Of a stretch of DNA of 64,000 bases, positions 1 to 8,676 are shown piece after piece. The stretch comes from Nonomuraea soli (GTDB lineage: Bacteria; Actinomycetota; Actinomycetes; Streptosporangiales; Streptosporangiaceae). The position numbers and the translations under genes were made by a program. The stretch spans positions 682,001 through 746,000 of the forward strand of contig NZ_JACDUR010000001.1 in assembly GCF_013761175.1 (NCBI RefSeq), in the 5' to 3' direction. Under the pieces are notes generated by a model. The model was not told where the DNA came from. It searched no databases and saw nothing but the letters and a program-made list of their open reading frames with translations. The number at the start of each line of letters is the position of its first letter. Within the stretch, counting starts at the first letter, position 1.

Positions 1-651
1 GGTATTCGCGTCGTCATCGCAGACGATCAGGCCATGGTCCGGGTGGGCCTGCGCATGGTCGTGGACAACGAGCCGGACATGACCGTGGTCGGTGAGGCCT
101 CCGACGGGCTGGAGGCGGTCTCCATCGTGCGCCGCACCCGGCCCGACATCGTGCTCATGGACATCACGATGCCGCGCCTGGACGGCATCTCCGCGGCCGC
201 TCAGATCCTCGACGAGCCGGGCGCGCCCCGCGTCATCATCCTGACCACCTTCGACACCGACGAGAACCTCTACGCCGCGCTCCGGGCCGGCATCAGCGGG
301 TTCCTGCTGAAGGTCTCGCCGCCGGAGCAGCTCATCGAGTCGATCAGGGTCGTCAACAGCGGCGAGGCGCTGCTGGACCCGGCGGTGACGGGCCGCGTCA
401 TCGCCTCCTTCGCCGGGCGGGCGGAGGTCGCCCCGCCGCCCGAGCTCGACGATCTCACGCCGCGCGAGCTGGAGGTGCTGACGCTGCTGGCGCGCGGGCT
501 GACCAACGCCGAGATCGCCCAGGAGCTGTTCGTCGGCGACGCCACGGTCAAGACCCATGTGGCGCGGGTGCTGATGAAGCTGCACCTGCGCGACCGGGCT
601 CAGGCGGTGGTCTTCGCGTACGAGGCGGGCGTGGTGCGGCCGGGCGCGTAG
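1..651 (+). CDS. NarL/FixJ-type response regulator (5' end outside window)
   Basis: Cytoplasmic two-component transcription factor. The reading frame is open from base 1 and begins inside the first receiver strand (IRVVIADDQ), so only a few N-terminal residues are missing. The receiver shows the acidic pair DD (window residues 8-9), phospho-acceptor Asp54 in VLMDITMP, the switch Thr in ILTTFD and Lys in FLLKVSPPEQ. The C-terminal LuxR helix-turn-helix is intact (LTPRELEVLTLLARGLTNAE, then TVKTH). Its kinase should lie upstream, outside the window. The receiver is strikingly similar to the one in the SARP-receiver fusion at 53740-55206. The 3' end overlaps the convergent membrane protein gene by about 50 bases. 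Target genes are unknown. Confidence 0.93.
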   Translation, partial: GIRVVIADDQAMVRVGLRMVVDNEPDMTVVGEASDGLEAVSIVRRTRPDIVLMDITMPRLDGISAAAQILDEPGAPRVIILTTFDTDENLYAALRAGISGFLLKVSPPEQLIESIRVVNSGEALLDPAVTGRVIASFAGRAEVAPPPELDDLTPRELEVLTLLARGLTNAEIAQELFVGDATVKTHVARVLMKLHLRDRAQAVVFAYEAGVVRPGA

Positions 652-1295
652 AAGGAGGCCCAGGCCTCGTCGCTCATGCGCAGGATCCGCACGCCGATCC
701 AGCCGATCGCCACGACGGGCGCGGTCCACATCGGGACGGTCGCGGGCCCGTACGGCACCGCGAAGGTGCCCAGGTACCCGGCGGCGGTCACCAGCGGCAC
801 CCACCACGGGGCGTGGCCCGCTCGCCAGACCACCACGAGCAGCAGCGGCAGGCCGAGGATGGCCATGAACATCCACGGCATCTGGAAGCCGAACGTGGGA
901 CCGGGCAGCCCCATCATCTCCTCCAGGATCTGCTGGGCCCGCTCGGGCGGGTAGTGCTGCCCCAGCCACCACTCGACCGGATCGGTCAGCAGCAGGCCCG
1001 AGGCGTTGATGTAGCCGACGACGGTGATCGCGCCCAGGATGTGGCCCGAGCGGAAGTGGCTGCGCCGGGTGAGGTGGATCAGCCCGAGCGCCCCGATGGC
1101 CAGCAGGATCCAGCTCCAGTGGTAGAGCACGGACTGCACCTGGGCCAGGGCGGGGTTGTCGCCGAAGCTGACGGTCTCGCGGTCGTCGCCCCAGGTGCCG
1201 GGGTCGACCATGACGGCCACCGCCTGCAGGAGCGGGGCGAGGATGAGCAGGATGCCGGAGACGGTCCGGCGGAAGCTGATGTGGTCGGACAACAT
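600..1295 (-). CDS. multi-pass membrane protein of unknown function
   Basis: Uncharacterised integral membrane protein of about 231 residues. I see roughly six hydrophobic segments, beginning with SGILLILAPLLQAVAVMV near residue 12, then around YHWSWILLAIGALGLI, ITVVGYINASGLLL, FMAILGLPLLLVVVW, WWVPLVTAAGYLG and VVAIGWIGVRIL. No catalytic motif is visible. The ATG at 1295 (MLSDHISF) was chosen because the open frame further upstream is antisense to the next gene and hydrophilic. Its 3' end overlaps the convergent response regulator, and it diverges from the DUF6421-like operon across a 7-2-7 palindrome. No function is assigned. Confidence 0.75.
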   Translation of the reverse strand: MLSDHISFRRTVSGILLILAPLLQAVAVMVDPGTWGDDRETVSFGDNPALAQVQSVLYHWSWILLAIGALGLIHLTRRSHFRSGHILGAITVVGYINASGLLLTDPVEWWLGQHYPPERAQQILEEMMGLPGPTFGFQMPWMFMAILGLPLLLVVVWRAGHAPWWVPLVTAAGYLGTFAVPYGPATVPMWTAPVVAIGWIGVRILRMSDEAWASFYAPGRTTPASYAKTTA

Positions 1296-1362
1296 AGAGC
1301 GCGACCGTAGCCGCGTCCGCGTGGGGCCGTCGTCCCCCGCCCGGCCTATCCCGCATCGTCCA

Positions 1363-1378
1363 CCAGGTGGACACCTGG
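1363..1378. promoter_or_regulatory. perfect 7-2-7 palindrome in divergent promoter region
   Basis: CCAGGTG-GA-CACCTGG is a perfect dyad in the 144-base space between the divergent membrane protein gene (start 1295) and the DUF6421-like operon (start 1440). Downstream lies an AT-rich tract (1395-1428) unlike its surroundings and a strong AGGAGG at 1430-1435. The position suits an operator serving one or both promoters. No regulator gene is adjacent, so the cognate protein is unknown. Confidence 0.5.
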
Positions 1379-1439
1379 CGGACCATCCCCTCTTTGTGTG
1401 TATATTTTCCGTTATTGAACGTATTTGGCAGGAGGATTT

Positions 1440-3458
1440 ATGTTCCCGCGCGTGTTGTTCGACGAGACACACGGTCAGGCCTGGACCATCAGGCGTGAAC
1501 TGGCCGAGCAGCTGAACCCCGGCCACCCGGACGACAGCAGCTACGCGCGCGCGGCAGGGCATCTGCGCCGCCTGGGCCACCAGGTCACCGCCGGCGGCCT
1601 CGACCTCGACGGCCAGGACGTGCTGGTCATCGCCCACCCCTCCGACCCCCGCTTCGAGAAGGTGCTGCCGGGCAGCCCCGTCTACTCCGCCGGCGAGCTC
1701 GACGCCATCGAGGAGTTCGTCAGGCTCGGCGGCGGCCTGGTCGTGCTGGCGGAGGAGGAGCAGGACAAGTACGGCAACAACCTGCGCGAGCTGCTGCAAC
1801 GCTTCGGGGTCGGCGTCGAGCACACCACGGTGCGCGACGTCGCCCGCTCCCACCGCGAGGTGGCCACCTGGGTGCTCGGCACGCCCGGCTCCGGCGGCCT
1901 GCTCGCCGGCGCCTCGCGCGCCTGTTTCTACCGCTCCGGCACGCTCGTCGCGCCGCCGTCGGCCCAGGTCCTGTTCGCCTCCTCCCCGTCGGCCTCGCCC
2001 GCGGGCGCGCCCCTGGCCGTCGCCCTGCCGTACGGCCAGGGCCGGGTCGTGGTGTTCGCCGACTCCGACCTGTTCGGCGACGACTCGATCGACGACTACG
2101 ACCACCTCGCCCTGTGGGGCAACATCGTGACCTGGGCGGCGCGGACGCCCGCAGACACCTCGGGCCGCTCGCAGGACCCGGCCAAGGCGGCGCTGTTCGG
2201 CGAGCTCAAGGCCGCGATCGAGGAGCTGCGCCCGCTGCAGGCCAAGGACGGCTCCGTCGAGCCCGCCCTCCACGGCCGCGCGCGCGAGCTCGTCACCCGC
2301 ATCTCCGCCACGGTCGAGAAGCTGGCGCCCTACTTCCCGCACGACGCCGCCTACCTGGCGCAGGTGCGCGCCGACCTGGCCGCGTGGGACCTCGGCGTGC
2401 CCGACTTCCTGCGCTCACTCGACCTGTTCCACCCCGACACCCAGCGCGTCGACGGGCTGGAGCACCTCGTGCTCTTCCCGATGTACACCCAGAACGGCAA
2501 CCCGGGCCGCAACTTCGAGGCCGTCTGGCTGCGCACCATCTGGCCGGACTGGATCGCCGAGCTGGAGTCGTCCGGCTACGACAACCCGATGTTCGTCCCG
2601 ATCGCCTTCGAGGACTTCACCGCCGGGTACGACACCTTCTCCGCGGTGCTCTTCCCCGAGACCGTCTCGGTGGCGGCCAAGCCCGAGAAGTTCTCGTGGG
2701 GCGGCATCTTCGCCGACCGCGAGGCCGCCCGATTCCGCGTCGTGTCCGAGGCCGCCGCGAAGACACTCAAGCTCGACCTGCCGCCGGACGCCGAGCGCCT
2801 GCTGGCCTCCCAGCAGCTCGCCCAGGACGTGTTCGTGATGTGGGACCTCATCCACGACCGCACCCACAGCCACGGCGACCTGCCCTTCGACCCCTTCATG
2901 ATCAAGCAGCGCCAGCCGTACTGGATGTACGCCCTGGAGGAGCTGCGCTGCGACCTCACCGCGTACGGCGAGGCGGTCAAGCTGGAGGCCCAGGGCGTGG
3001 CGCACGCGCGCTTCGTGCAGCTGGCCATCCTGTTCGACCGGCTCTTCCGTTTCCCGATCACCGGCGAGCGGGTGCGCAACTACGACGGGCTCGGCGGGCA
3101 GTTGCTCTTCGCCTACCTGCACCGCAACGACATCGTGCGCTGGACCGACAACAGCCTGTCCATCGACTGGGCGCGCGTGGCCGACGGCATCGCCGACCTG
3201 CGCGGCGAGGTCGAGAAGCTGTACCGCGACGGTATCGACCGGGCCAAGGTCGCGCACTGGCTGGCCGCCTACGAGCTGGTCGCCGAGTACGTCGAGCCGC
3301 ACCCGATGTCGGCCTGGAAGCGGCGCGAGCTGCCCGAGGAGAACAAGGCCATGGTCGACGCCGTGCTGTCCGACGAGTTCCCCCTGAGCATGTTCTACGA
3401 GGCGCTGCGTCGTAAGCTCGCCGCAGTGGTGGAGTCGACGCGAGGGATCCGGGCATGA
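1440..3458 (+). CDS. DUF6421-like protein with N-terminal glutaminase-like domain and possible metal site
   Basis: Protein of 672 residues that I associate, from memory, with the actinobacterial DUF6421 family. The ATG at 1440 follows AGGAGG by four bases. Residues ~1-230 resemble a ThuA/DUF4350-type fold (GRVVVFADSDLFGDD...NIVTWAA). The larger C-terminal part contains HDRTH, then about 35 residues later EELRCDL. This spacing of two histidines and a Glu-rich helix recalls zinc hydrolases such as dipeptidyl-peptidase III, though that is inference. It heads a tightly coupled operon: its TGA overlaps the ATG of the SDR gene by four bases, and that gene in turn overlaps the lyase. A joint pathway is likely, but the substrate is unknown. 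Confidence 0.7.
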   Translation: MFPRVLFDETHGQAWTIRRELAEQLNPGHPDDSSYARAAGHLRRLGHQVTAGGLDLDGQDVLVIAHPSDPRFEKVLPGSPVYSAGELDAIEEFVRLGGGLVVLAEEEQDKYGNNLRELLQRFGVGVEHTTVRDVARSHREVATWVLGTPGSGGLLAGASRACFYRSGTLVAPPSAQVLFASSPSASPAGAPLAVALPYGQGRVVVFADSDLFGDDSIDDYDHLALWGNIVTWAARTPADTSGRSQDPAKAALFGELKAAIEELRPLQAKDGSVEPALHGRARELVTRISATVEKLAPYFPHDAAYLAQVRADLAAWDLGVPDFLRSLDLFHPDTQRVDGLEHLVLFPMYTQNGNPGRNFEAVWLRTIWPDWIAELESSGYDNPMFVPIAFEDFTAGYDTFSAVLFPETVSVAAKPEKFSWGGIFADREAARFRVVSEAAAKTLKLDLPPDAERLLASQQLAQDVFVMWDLIHDRTHSHGDLPFDPFMIKQRQPYWMYALEELRCDLTAYGEAVKLEAQGVAHARFVQLAILFDRLFRFPITGERVRNYDGLGGQLLFAYLHRNDIVRWTDNSLSIDWARVADGIADLRGEVEKLYRDGIDRAKVAHWLAAYELVAEYVEPHPMSAWKRRELPEENKAMVDAVLSDEFPLSMFYEALRRKLAAVVESTRGIRA

Positions 3459-4084
3459 TCATTCTCATCACGGGTGGGGCGGGCCCCACCGGACAGGCTG
3501 TCGCGGCACGATTCGCCAAGGACGGCCACACGGTCATCAGCGTCGACAAGGACGACGTCGATCTCCTCGACCGCTCCGCCGTACAGGAGCTGGCCTCGCG
3601 CGTCGAGGCCGAGCACGGCCGCGTCGACGGCGTGGTGCACCTGGTCGGCGGCTGGCGCGGCGGCAAGACCTTCGCCGAGACCGACCTGGACGACTGGGAC
3701 GCCCTCCACAACCTGCTGGTGCGCACCCTGCAGCACGTGTCGCTCGCCTTCGAGCCGCTGCTGCGCAAATCCGGAAAGGGCCGCTTCGTCATCGTCTCCG
3801 CCAAGGCCGCCGAGCGGCCCACCGCGGGCGGCGCCTGCTACGCCGCTGCCAAGGCGGCCTCGGAGGCCTGGGTCATGTCGCTGGCCGACGGCCTGCGCGA
3901 CTCCTCGGCCGCCGCGACCATCCTGGTCGTCAAGGCGCTCCTGAACGACGCGATGATCGCCGCCAAGCCGGGGGCGGCGTTCGCCGGGTTCACGCACGTG
4001 AATACGCTGGCCGATGCGGTGGCCGGACTCTACGACCGGCCCGGCACGCAGATCAACGGCACGCGATTGGACCTCACGCAGTGA
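3455..4084 (+). CDS. short-chain dehydrogenase/reductase (SDR)
   Basis: Cytoplasmic NAD(P)-dependent oxidoreductase of 209 residues, slightly shorter than the classical ~250. The N-terminal Rossmann motif is TGGAGPTG (residues ~6-13). The catalytic Ser lies in FVIVSAKAAE and the YxxxK pair in CYAAAKAA. An Asp at the end of the second strand (ISVDKDDVD) suggests NAD rather than NADP, which is inference. It starts inside the stop codon of the DUF6421-like gene (ATGA) and its own stop overlaps the GTG of the lyase gene (GTGA), so the three are translationally coupled. Substrate unknown. Confidence 0.9.
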   Translation: MIILITGGAGPTGQAVAARFAKDGHTVISVDKDDVDLLDRSAVQELASRVEAEHGRVDGVVHLVGGWRGGKTFAETDLDDWDALHNLLVRTLQHVSLAFEPLLRKSGKGRFVIVSAKAAERPTAGGACYAAAKAASEAWVMSLADGLRDSSAAATILVVKALLNDAMIAAKPGAAFAGFTHVNTLADAVAGLYDRPGTQINGTRLDLTQ

Positions 4085-5127
4085 TTCCCCGGCACGACCC
4101 CGACCTGAAGGCCTTCGCCAGCGACAACTACGCCGGCGTGCACCCGGAGATCCTCCAGGCGATCGTCACCGCCAACGGCGGCCACCAGGTCTCCTACGGC
4201 GACGACGTCTACACCGAGGCGCTCCAGGACGTCTTCAGGCGGCACTTCGGCCCCGACGCCGTCGCCTACCCGGTCTTCAACGGCACCGCGGCCAACGTGG
4301 TGTCGCTGCGCTCGATGACCGCCCACTGGGAGGCGGTCATCTGCGCCGAGACCGCCCACATCAACTGCGACGAGGGCGGCGCCCCCGAGGTCGTCGGCGG
4401 CATCAAGCTGCACACCGTCGCCGCGCCCGACGGCAAGCTCACCCCCGAGCTGGTCGACCGGCAGGCATGGGGCTTCGGCGACGTGCACCGCGCCCAGCCG
4501 CGCGTGGTGTCGATCTCCAACAGCACCGAGCTCGGCACCGTCTACACCCCCGGCGAGATCCGCGCCCTGTGCGACCACGCCCACTCACTTGGGCTTGCCG
4601 TGCACCTCGACGGCTCCCGCCTCACCAACGCGGCGGCCGCCCTCGACGTGCCGATCGCCGCGCTGACCACCGACGCGGGCGTGGACGTGGTCTCCTTCGG
4701 CGGCACCAAGATCGGCCTGCTGTACGGCGAGGCGGTCGTGGTGCTCAACCCGTCGGCGGCCAAGGGCGTCGACTACATCCGCAAGTCGTTCATGCAGCTG
4801 TCGTCGAAGATGCGCTTCGTCTCCGCGCAGTTCGAGGCGCTGCTCGGCGGCGACCTGTGGCAGCGCAACGCCAGGCACGCCAACGCCATGGCCAGGCGCC
4901 TGCACGAGGCCGTGCGCGATCTGCCGGGGCTGAGCGTGGTCCGCCCGGTGCAGGCCAACGCCGTCTTCGCGGTCCTGCCCGCCGAGGTGACCGAGCGGCT
5001 GCAGAAGCGTTTCCGCTTCTACACCTGGAACCCGGCGACGGGCGAGGTGCGGTGGATGTGCTCGTTCGACACCACCCCCGACGACATCGACGCCTTCGCG
5101 GCGGCGGTGGCGGAGGAGCTTCAGTGA
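4081..5127 (+). CDS. low-specificity L-threonine aldolase / beta-eliminating lyase family
   Basis: PLP-dependent fold-type I enzyme of 348 residues. The family cleaves L-threonine or other beta-hydroxy amino acids to glycine and an aldehyde. The N-terminus FASDNYAGVHPEIL matches the family opening, and the PLP lysine is in SFGGTKIGLLYGE (residue ~211). HLDGSRLTNAA carries the Asp that contacts the pyridine nitrogen. GTG at 4081 overlaps the TGA of the SDR gene (GTGA). Co-translation with an SDR suggests that the aldehyde or beta-keto chemistry of the two enzymes is linked. The 3' end overlaps the convergent exporter gene by seven bases. Confidence 0.9.
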   Translation: MIPRHDPDLKAFASDNYAGVHPEILQAIVTANGGHQVSYGDDVYTEALQDVFRRHFGPDAVAYPVFNGTAANVVSLRSMTAHWEAVICAETAHINCDEGGAPEVVGGIKLHTVAAPDGKLTPELVDRQAWGFGDVHRAQPRVVSISNSTELGTVYTPGEIRALCDHAHSLGLAVHLDGSRLTNAAAALDVPIAALTTDAGVDVVSFGGTKIGLLYGEAVVVLNPSAAKGVDYIRKSFMQLSSKMRFVSAQFEALLGGDLWQRNARHANAMARRLHEAVRDLPGLSVVRPVQANAVFAVLPAEVTERLQKRFRFYTWNPATGEVRWMCSFDTTPDDIDAFAAAVAEELQ

Positions 5128-6521
5128 GCCCGGCCGCGCGCGCCTAGCCTCAGGTCGACCAGCGCGACCACCAGGGCGCACAGCACGAAGACGAGCACGA
5201 CGAGCAGGCCGAACCTGAAGGCGGCGGCGAAGTCGCCGTGGTCGCGGGCCACGGCCGCGAAGAAGGCGGAACCGACCGCGGCGATGCCCACCGCGTTGCC
5301 CATGCGCTGGCCCGTCTGCAGCACCCCGCCCGCCGTACCTCCCTGCTGGAAGGGAACCTCGGCCAGCGCGAGGGTCTGGTTCGGCGCGATGACCAGGCCA
5401 CTGCCCAGCCCCGTGACCAGCAGGGGCAGGGCGGTGGCATAGGCCGCGGAGTGGCCGGGCACCAGCTCGACGGCCAGCCAGGAGGCCAGCAGCCCGGCGC
5501 AGACGACGACGAGACCGAAGACGATCAGCGCCCGCCCGTACCTGGACACCAGGCGGCCGCCCACGAAGGCGGCGATCGCCGAGCCGAGCGCGAACGGCGT
5601 CACGGCGACGCCCGCCTGCAGCGCGGTGTACGACAGACCGCTCTGCAGGTAGACGGTGAAGATGAAGAAGATCGCGGTGAAGCCCGCGAAGTACACCAGG
5701 CCGAGCAGCGTGCCCAGGGCGTAGGACCGCAGCCTGAACAGGGTGAGGTCGACCAGCGGCGACTCCACGCGGCGCTCCCACGCCACGAACACCCCCAACA
5801 CGGCGGCCCCGAGCGGCAGCAGCAGCCACTTGTACGGACCCTCCCACGCCTGCTCCTGCAGGAACGGCAGCATCAGGCAGACGACGCCGACACCCAGCAG
5901 CGTGACGCCGACCGGGTCGAGGCCCTTCTGCTCGCCGTAGATCGGCTCCGGCAGCAGCCGCCTGGCCAGCGGCAGGGCGACCAGGCCGACCGGCACGTTG
6001 ACGTAGAAGATCCAGCGCCAGTCGGCCACCTCGATGAGCAGGCCGCCGAGCAGCGGCCCGACGGCCGTCGCGATGCCGACGACCGAGCCGAGCACGCCGA
6101 AAGCCCTGCCGCGCTCGGCCCCCTGGAACTGCTGCTGGATCAGGCCGGAGACCTGCGGCGTGAGGATGCCGCCCGCGGCGCCCTGCACCAGCCGGGCGAC
6201 GATGAGCAGCTCGATCGTGGGAGCGATGCCGCACAGGGCGCTGGCCACGGTGAAGGCCGCCAGGCCGAACATGAACACCGCCCGCCTGCTGCGGGCGTCG
6301 CCGACCCGACCCGCGGGCACCAGCATCAGGCCGAAGGTCAGCGCGTACCCCGACAGGATCCACTGCACGCCGGCGTCGCTCGCGTGCAGCGCGCCCTGGA
6401 TCGAGGGCAGGGCGACGTTGACGATGCTGACGTCGATCAAGGTCATGAAGGTCGCGACCAGCGCCACCGCCAGCGCGCGCCACCGTCTCCTGTCGTCCAC
6501 ATCTGCGCAGCTCCCCGCCAT
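5121..6521 (-). CDS. MFS drug exporter, DHA2 (EmrB/QacA) family
   Basis: Inner-membrane proton-driven exporter of 466 residues with about 14 membrane segments. The first helix carries the DHA2 signature LIDVSIVNVALPSIQ, followed by motif-A-like GRVGDARSRR in loop 2-3 and the motif-C region (VVGIATAVGPLLGGLLIE). These features are typical of multidrug or antibiotic efflux. The extreme C-terminus (LRLGARGRAH) is hydrophilic. The gene is convergent with the lyase operon, and the oxidase gene lies 27 bases upstream on the same strand, so the two may be co-transcribed. No TetR/MarR regulator is adjacent, so its inducer cannot be inferred. Confidence 0.92.
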   Translation of the reverse strand: MAGSCADVDDRRRWRALAVALVATFMTLIDVSIVNVALPSIQGALHASDAGVQWILSGYALTFGLMLVPAGRVGDARSRRAVFMFGLAAFTVASALCGIAPTIELLIVARLVQGAAGGILTPQVSGLIQQQFQGAERGRAFGVLGSVVGIATAVGPLLGGLLIEVADWRWIFYVNVPVGLVALPLARRLLPEPIYGEQKGLDPVGVTLLGVGVVCLMLPFLQEQAWEGPYKWLLLPLGAAVLGVFVAWERRVESPLVDLTLFRLRSYALGTLLGLVYFAGFTAIFFIFTVYLQSGLSYTALQAGVAVTPFALGSAIAAFVGGRLVSRYGRALIVFGLVVVCAGLLASWLAVELVPGHSAAYATALPLLVTGLGSGLVIAPNQTLALAEVPFQQGGTAGGVLQTGQRMGNAVGIAAVGSAFFAAVARDHGDFAAAFRFGLLVVLVFVLCALVVALVDLRLGARGRAH

Positions 6522-6548
6522 TCCGGCAAGGAAAACCCCGCAACGCCC

Positions 6549-7949
6549 CTAGGCCTGGCCGCGGAGCCGGGCCGGGCGCCGGGCGTCGTGGGCGATCAGC
6601 CGCGCCGCCTGCCATCCGCCCATGCCGTGCACGCTCCCGCCGGGCGGGGTCGAGGCCGAGCAGAGGTAGACCCCGGGCAGCGGGGTGCGCCACGGGGTGA
6701 GCGACCACACCGGGCGCTTGACGAACTGCCCCAGCGTGGCCAGGCCGCCGCCGATGTCACCGCCGACGTAGTTGGCGTTGTGCGCCGCCAGGTCGGCCGT
6801 GTTCATGGCGTGCCGGGCCAGGATCCGGTCGCGGAAGCCCGGCGCGAACCGCTCGATCTGCGCCTCGATCTCCGCCGTCATGTCGCGGGTGGAGCCGTTG
6901 GGGACGTGGCAGTAGGCGTAGAGCGGATGGCCGCCGCGGGTGGGGTCGGCGGCGTACGGCTGCACGAGCAGCACGAACGGCCTGGGGGAGTGGCGGCCGC
7001 GGAACGTCTCCGCCTCACTCGTCACGATCTCCTCCAGGCTGCCGCCCAGATGCACGGTGCCCGCCCGCGCCACCTCCGGATCGCGCCACGGCACCGGGCC
7101 GTCGAGCGCCCAGTCGAGCTTGAACACCCCGGGGCCGTGCCTGAAGGAACGCAGCCGCCTGCCGTACGGCTCGGGGAAGTCGGCGGCGAACTGCACGGGC
7201 TCGGCGTCGAGCACCACCGTGGGCGAGTCGAGCTCGCGCAGCGAGCGCACCCGGTGGCCGGCCACCGTCTCGCCGCCCAGCTCGCGGAAGGCGGCGACCA
7301 GCGCGTCGGCCAGGCGCCCGCTGCCACCCCGCACCACCGGCCAGCCGGCCAGGTGCACCAGGGAGGCGAGCACCAGGCCGTAGCCCGCCGTGATGGGCAG
7401 CCGCAGGTCGATCATGGAGTGGGCGGCCATGCCCGCGAAGGCGGCGCGGGCGCGGCCGGTCCGGAACAGGCGGGCGAGCGCGGTCGCGGGCGGCGCGCCG
7501 TACAGGCCGAACCGGGCGGCCCGCAGCGGGGCACGCGGGAGGCCGAGCGGCGACAGGAGGGTGTCGATCAGGTCCTGATGGGCGCTCGTGCCCACGGTCG
7601 CCCGCCAGGCGCGGCCGTCGGGTCCCAGCTCGGCGACCGTGCGCTCCAGATCGCGGTGCAGGAGGACGGCGGGGCCGTCGTCGAGGGGGTGCGCGGCGGC
7701 GACGGGAGGGTGCGCGAACTCCACGTCGGGGCGCAGCGCGCGCATCGCGGGCGAGGCCAGGGCCATCGGCACGACGGTGGCGCAGACGTCGTGCACGACG
7801 CCGGGAAGGGTCAGCTCGGCGCTGCGCAGCCCGCCGCCGAAGGTGCCGGCCGCCTCGACGAGCAGGACCCTGCGGCCGGAGCGGGCCAGCAGGATCGCCG
7901 CCACCAGCCCGTTGGGACCGGAGCCGACCACCGTCACGTCGTGGGCCAC
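6549..7949 (-). CDS. phytoene-dehydrogenase-like FAD oxidoreductase
   Basis: FAD-dependent amine-oxidase/phytoene-desaturase superfamily protein, 466 residues. The N-terminal dinucleotide-binding motif VVGSGPNGLVAAILLARSG is followed by a Glu-ended second strand (LLVEAAGTFGGGLRS). The C-terminal FAD motif is present (LPGVYLCSASTPPGGSVHGMG). The family includes carotenoid desaturases and isomerases, but no crtB or crtE neighbour is present, so a carotenoid role is not supported. It sits 27 bases upstream of the exporter gene on the same strand. Substrate is unknown. Confidence 0.88.
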   Translation of the reverse strand: MAHDVTVVGSGPNGLVAAILLARSGRRVLLVEAAGTFGGGLRSAELTLPGVVHDVCATVVPMALASPAMRALRPDVEFAHPPVAAAHPLDDGPAVLLHRDLERTVAELGPDGRAWRATVGTSAHQDLIDTLLSPLGLPRAPLRAARFGLYGAPPATALARLFRTGRARAAFAGMAAHSMIDLRLPITAGYGLVLASLVHLAGWPVVRGGSGRLADALVAAFRELGGETVAGHRVRSLRELDSPTVVLDAEPVQFAADFPEPYGRRLRSFRHGPGVFKLDWALDGPVPWRDPEVARAGTVHLGGSLEEIVTSEAETFRGRHSPRPFVLLVQPYAADPTRGGHPLYAYCHVPNGSTRDMTAEIEAQIERFAPGFRDRILARHAMNTADLAAHNANYVGGDIGGGLATLGQFVKRPVWSLTPWRTPLPGVYLCSASTPPGGSVHGMGGWQAARLIAHDARRPARLRGQA

Positions 7950-7966
7950 CCGACCAGCCTAGACGG

Positions 7967-8575
7967 CTAGGTGAGAGGTGCCGCTCCGCGGTGTCGCAGC
8001 AGGTCGGTCATGAGCTTGATCTCGCCGCTCTGCCCGCCGACGATCTTCTGCGCCATGCGCACCACCTCGTCACGGTCCGACACCGCGAGCAGCCCCTTGG
8101 CCATGTCGACGCCGCCCTGGTGGTGACGGATCATGAGCTGCAGGAACAGGACCTCCGCCTCCTGCCCCTTGAGGCTCTTCAGCCTGGCCAGCTCCTCCTT
8201 GGTGGCCATGCCGGGCATCGCGGCGGGGGCGTCGACGGTGCCGCCGTGCCCGTGTCCCACCATCCACGCCATCGGCCGGCGCCCGCCGTTCTCCGGCAGG
8301 CCCCACTGCTCCAGCCATCCGGAGAAACGGCCACGCTGGCTGGACTGGGTGTTGATGATGTCGAAGGCGAGGTTGCGCACATCGGGCGCGGTGCCCCGGT
8401 CGTAGACGAGCCACGACATCTCGACGGCCTGGCCGTGGTGCACGCCCATGTCGCGGGCGAACCCCGCCTCTGGCGAGGTGTCTGACGGCGGCCGCAGGGA
8501 GCTGAACAGCACGAACGCGCCCGCGACGAGCAGCAGGGCGACGGCGGCGGCGAAGAGGGTTCTGGACTTTTGCAT
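7967..8575 (-). CDS. DUF305 membrane-anchored protein
   Basis: Predicted exported or membrane-anchored protein of 202 residues. An N-terminal hydrophobic segment (LFAAAVALLLVAGAFVLF, residues ~6-23) acts as signal anchor. The DUF305 ferritin-like four-helix domain follows, with its two His-rich motifs MGVHHGQAVEMS and MIRHHQGGVDMAKG. The family is often found in copper or metal contexts; its biochemical role is not established. The ATG at 8575 (MQKSRT) was preferred because the upstream extension crosses the promoter region. It is divergent from a DUF3105 gene, a pairing I recall as common in actinobacteria. Confidence 0.9.
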   Translation of the reverse strand: MQKSRTLFAAAVALLLVAGAFVLFSSLRPPSDTSPEAGFARDMGVHHGQAVEMSWLVYDRGTAPDVRNLAFDIINTQSSQRGRFSGWLEQWGLPENGGRRPMAWMVGHGHGGTVDAPAAMPGMATKEELARLKSLKGQEAEVLFLQLMIRHHQGGVDMAKGLLAVSDRDEVVRMAQKIVGGQSGEIKLMTDLLRHRGAAPLT

Positions 8576-8676
8576 GACACGTCCAGGGTACCGACCCACG
8601 TATAAGGCGCACTTATTCTCCATATACGCCCCAAGGGCATAGGGTGACCCCTGTTTGGTACGCCGATGGAGGAACG

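Noticed and set aside
600..2342. 580-residue minus-strand open frame including the membrane protein
   Set aside because: The part upstream of 1295 is a frame shadow of the DUF6421-like gene with typical Gly/Ala/Arg-rich nonsense composition.
6549..7949. Carotenoid pathway gene
   Set aside because: The oxidoreductase resembles phytoene desaturases but there is no crtE, crtB or crtY nearby, so only the superfamily is claimed.
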